This document shows, one piece after another, positions 61,540-64,000 of a DNA stretch of 64,000 nt. The notes under the pieces were generated by a model. It was given only the letters and a program-made list of their open reading frames with translations, was not told the DNA's origin and made no database searches. The translations under genes were made by a program, and so were the position numbers. Each line of letters opens with the position of its first letter. Positions within the stretch are counted from its first letter, which is position 1. Source of the stretch: Cliona cf. orientalis (lineage: Eukaryota > Porifera > Demospongiae > Clionaida > Clionaidae); the NCBI GenBank assembly GCA_963930775.1, contig OZ005690.1, forward strand, positions 9,698,411 through 9,762,410, in the 5' to 3' direction.

Positions 61540-62650
61540 TTTTGTTAGCTACAACAAGAAACATCTTGACTCTTCACAATGCGGCCGTTTCGTCAAAAAC
61601 TGCGCTATTCTTCACTTAATGAACCGTACAACATTTATTTTCAATTTCTGACTTATTAGCTATTAACTATGAATCCGAATCTCTTATCGTCGTCAAAAAG
61701 ACGGTACATTAATTTTAGAGGCTTGGCATCTTTGAGAAATGATCCTCATGCATGATTTGTTCTGCAAACGAAATCTGTTCCCTCAGCTAGCTAATAGCTA
61801 TAGTGCTGAGTCAACTGGGTACTTCAGCAAAATTTAATAATTCTGAATCTTTAGGCAAAGATGATGGTGGTATAATAATATTATTATTGTTTTCAGAAGA
61901 TTGTGAAAGCATCATGGGCTTACTCAGCATTCCCTATTCGTAGCATTGTTGTCTTGACAGCAGATTGAAAAATCAAGCCCTTAAGTGCTATAGCTAATAC
62001 GTAGCTACTATTCAAAGTCCAGCAAGAATTGTTGCACAACCAAAAGTCTAAGAGTATGAAGATATATACTTAATAGACACCCACAAAGCAGTGTTCATCA
62101 CCATGAACGGAACATAAATAAAGGGAGTTATATATATGGTTTACCGTTGGAAAATCATAAATAAATAAATTATTATTGTGGATTTAGTCGTGTCCAGTAT
62201 GATAGTAATAATTAGCTATAATAGTCTTCTGCCATGATCACTGGTTCTAGATCTTAAAGCTTGTGGAATAAAGGAGTATGCTATAGCTATTTAAGATTTA
62301 AAATTGAAATAATATTTCCAGGGACTTATTCAATGTGAAACCATTTACATAGAAGAGTTAGAGATTTGTGATCAAGTGAGAGTTGCTCATAGTGCTGATA
62401 TTTTGATGGGGTCCATGGAGCTGGGCTGGTTCATTCGTGTTGGATGAAAGAGAGTGGAATGCTATTAGAACTAGTTCCACTGACTAAATTGGATCGACCG
62501 ACGTACAAGGTCCTTGCTGGACTGATTGGAAGGAAGTACTACAGTGTCATTCTTAAGAATAGTCCACAAAATCATCACAGCTCTGTTAACGTTAGTGCAG
62601 TGCTAGAGTTGTTAGCTAAAATCACCAAAGAATGGACGGCTGGTGCGTAG
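61540..62650 (+). pseudogene. GT61 glycosyltransferase pseudogene
   Basis: Closely resembles 42240-43442 of the intact gene at DNA level but is broken. There is a stop after TTTCAATTTCTGACTTAT, several indels, loss of part of the segment matching 42720-43070, and a one-base deletion just before the HGAGL codons (GATGGGGTCC versus GATTGGGGTCC). The last about 200 bp, including the TAG stop, remain almost identical. The 5' half and transmembrane exon are absent. It is followed, as in the intact locus, by a minus-strand Roc-COR-death gene. Confidence 0.85.
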
Positions 62651-63107
62651 ATATTATGGTATTGAGGCCAAGTATAGATTGCCACAAGAATTTATATTAA
62701 TAAATTTTACATTTTGAAGCAGTCACGGCCGCACGTTGTATTTATATTATGTGCACAGTAATATAATAATCCTATTCATATAATTATATTAACCTTAAGG
62801 GGAGATCAATAATATTGTAAGATAACATAATCTGAACACCTGTAGTGAACATACACCACATTAGTTGAATCAAATGAACTATAGTTATGAACACTGATAA
62901 AAAAGTTAATATTAATCACATGACATGGAAGTACACACAAAATAATTAGTACTGGCAAAAATAGCTATTGTATGTGAACTATGAAATTGCTAAAAAAGAA
63001 ATGTATTAGCTATAGCTATAAGGGGAACTGGACATAAATAAGTTATGTACAGCTAATAAACAGTAGAGGGAGAGCCTAGATATTTCTGTACGTGTATGTA
63101 GTTAGAG
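62651..63107. other. Spacer, colinear with 43443-43958
   Basis: 3' flanking DNA shared with the first GT61/Roc-COR-death pair (e.g. CTTAAGGGGAGATCAATAAT, GTGAACATACACCACAT). No gene seen. Confidence 0.65.
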
Positions 63108-64000
63108 TTAGGATAAATACTTATTCTCAAGATCGTTAGCAAGTGCAGTTTCACCAACAGATGGGGACCTCAGAGCATCGATTATTACTGACCAGGTAAA
63201 GGGTCGCTTCAATTGCTTTTTCCATTTAGCAAAAACTTCAAAAAAGCAATCCTGAATATTATCTCCACGTTTTTGACGATCAATGCGCTCTATGAATACC
63301 TGATCAATATCCAGATGAAGAGCTATCATTTCCCATTTGTTTGTCTTTGTTGCCACTTCATCCATCAGTAGTGCAAGGGTAGGTTCTGAGCCGATTGTTA
63401 CATTGCCAACATTAACTGCTGTAATGAAAATTGCAATGTCATGTATAGACTCATACAATTACTGTGAACATAAAAATACCATAGTCAATTTTAAGTTCCC
63501 ATGCACTCCTACATCCGTGTACAAAGATTAATTTCAAGGAGTGTTCCCATGCAAGTGTGAGACATTATAGCAAAACTCTTGTGGACTTCCATTTGGGAGA
63601 TTATGTTACTGGTAGCTATTATATTTAGAACCACGAAAATTAATTCTTGGGGCTAAATCTTATACTTTATACGAAAGATTATACTCTCCAAACATACCAG
63701 TAGCTACTATAAAATATTATTATGTACACTACACAGTAGAGTAATAGTATTACTAATAGGCAATACATGCACAGTATCAAAAAAATTTTTACTATGATAA
63801 TACTTACATTCATCGATGAAGTCTGAAGTAGAAAACCATGGCAGCTGCTTACTATTCAGTTTCACTGGCCGCTTAGACCGATTCTTGATACATCTCATTG
63901 ACCACTGTGCGTCATCTTTATCCAGTACTCTCGTTCCATGTGGTTTTGCCTGATCGCATATCTCACACAAAAATCCGGTGCTTATGTCAATGTTTTCCGG
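63108..64000 (-). CDS. Second Roc-COR-death gene, 3' part only (leaves the window)
   Basis: Exons: 63808 to beyond 64000, and 63108-63418 (stop TAA). The phase at the intron is conserved. The upstream part reads GFLCEICDQAKPHG...WSMRCIKNRSKRPVKL...QLPWFSTS, matching the Cys/Trp block of the gene at 43959-47155. The last exon is a death domain nearly identical to that gene's, with one extra Asn codon (NIQDCF). The intron is longer than in the first copy (389 versus 190 bp). No disabling change is visible, unlike the adjacent GT61 copy. Start and GTPase region lie outside the window. Confidence 0.85.

Overview
ORGANISM. The window looks like AT-rich nuclear DNA of an early-branching animal, most likely a demosponge (Amphimedon-like). 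This is an inference from three things: intron-rich genes with GT-AG introns, ankyrin/Roc/COR/death-domain proteins, and a very high density of small inverted-repeat transposons, G/C homopolymers and TGTACA microsatellites. No prokaryotic or viral gene organisation is visible.

LAYOUT. (1) 2.0-14.9 kb, plus strand: a 19-exon gene for a predicted 1376-residue protein. It has a myristoylation-type N-terminus, two tandem proline-rich modules, about nine ankyrin repeats (one per exon), a Roc-like GTPase, a COR-like region and a C-terminal death domain. (2) 15.2-34.7 kb, minus strand: a complete 27-exon DDB1 gene (1153 codons) at 21.9-34.7 kb. A tandem duplicate of only its last nine exons lies downstream at 16.2-21.2 kb, with every reading frame and splice site intact. 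(3) 35.0-36.6 kb, minus strand: an intronless 528-residue protein with a possible LRRC41/BC-box-like N-terminus. (4) 36.6-40.9 kb: intergenic, with a 110-bp (AG)n tract. (5) 40.9-43.4 kb, plus strand: a two-exon type II membrane glycosyltransferase of the GT61 type. (6) 43.9-47.2 kb, minus strand: a second Roc-COR-death gene, tail-to-tail with the GT61 gene. (7) 47.2-50.6 kb: transposons, palindromes and an inverted copy of the 5' region of gene 6. (8) 50.6-52.3 kb, minus strand: a Ser-rich nuclear-type protein with a SUMO-interaction-like motif and a CXXC-like zinc finger; its first exon may lie at 59.8 kb. (9) 52.3-61.2 kb: mostly repeats, including nested MITEs with 9-bp target duplications. 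(10) 61.5-64.0 kb: a second copy of the GT61/Roc-COR-death pair, in which the GT61 copy is a broken pseudogene and the Roc-COR-death copy looks intact but leaves the window.

HOW IT FITS TOGETHER. Duplication dominates at every scale: exon modules inside gene 1, the 3' half of DDB1, the GT61/Roc-COR-death pair, and an inverted fragment around 47-50 kb. The Roc-COR-death proteins combine a GTP switch with a death fold and are plausibly signalling or innate-immunity proteins. DDB1 is the adaptor of CUL4 ubiquitin ligases, and the 528-residue neighbour may also be a cullin-ligase receptor, but that link is weak. All exon models were read by eye from splice signals, reading phase and family similarity; no transcript or database search was available.
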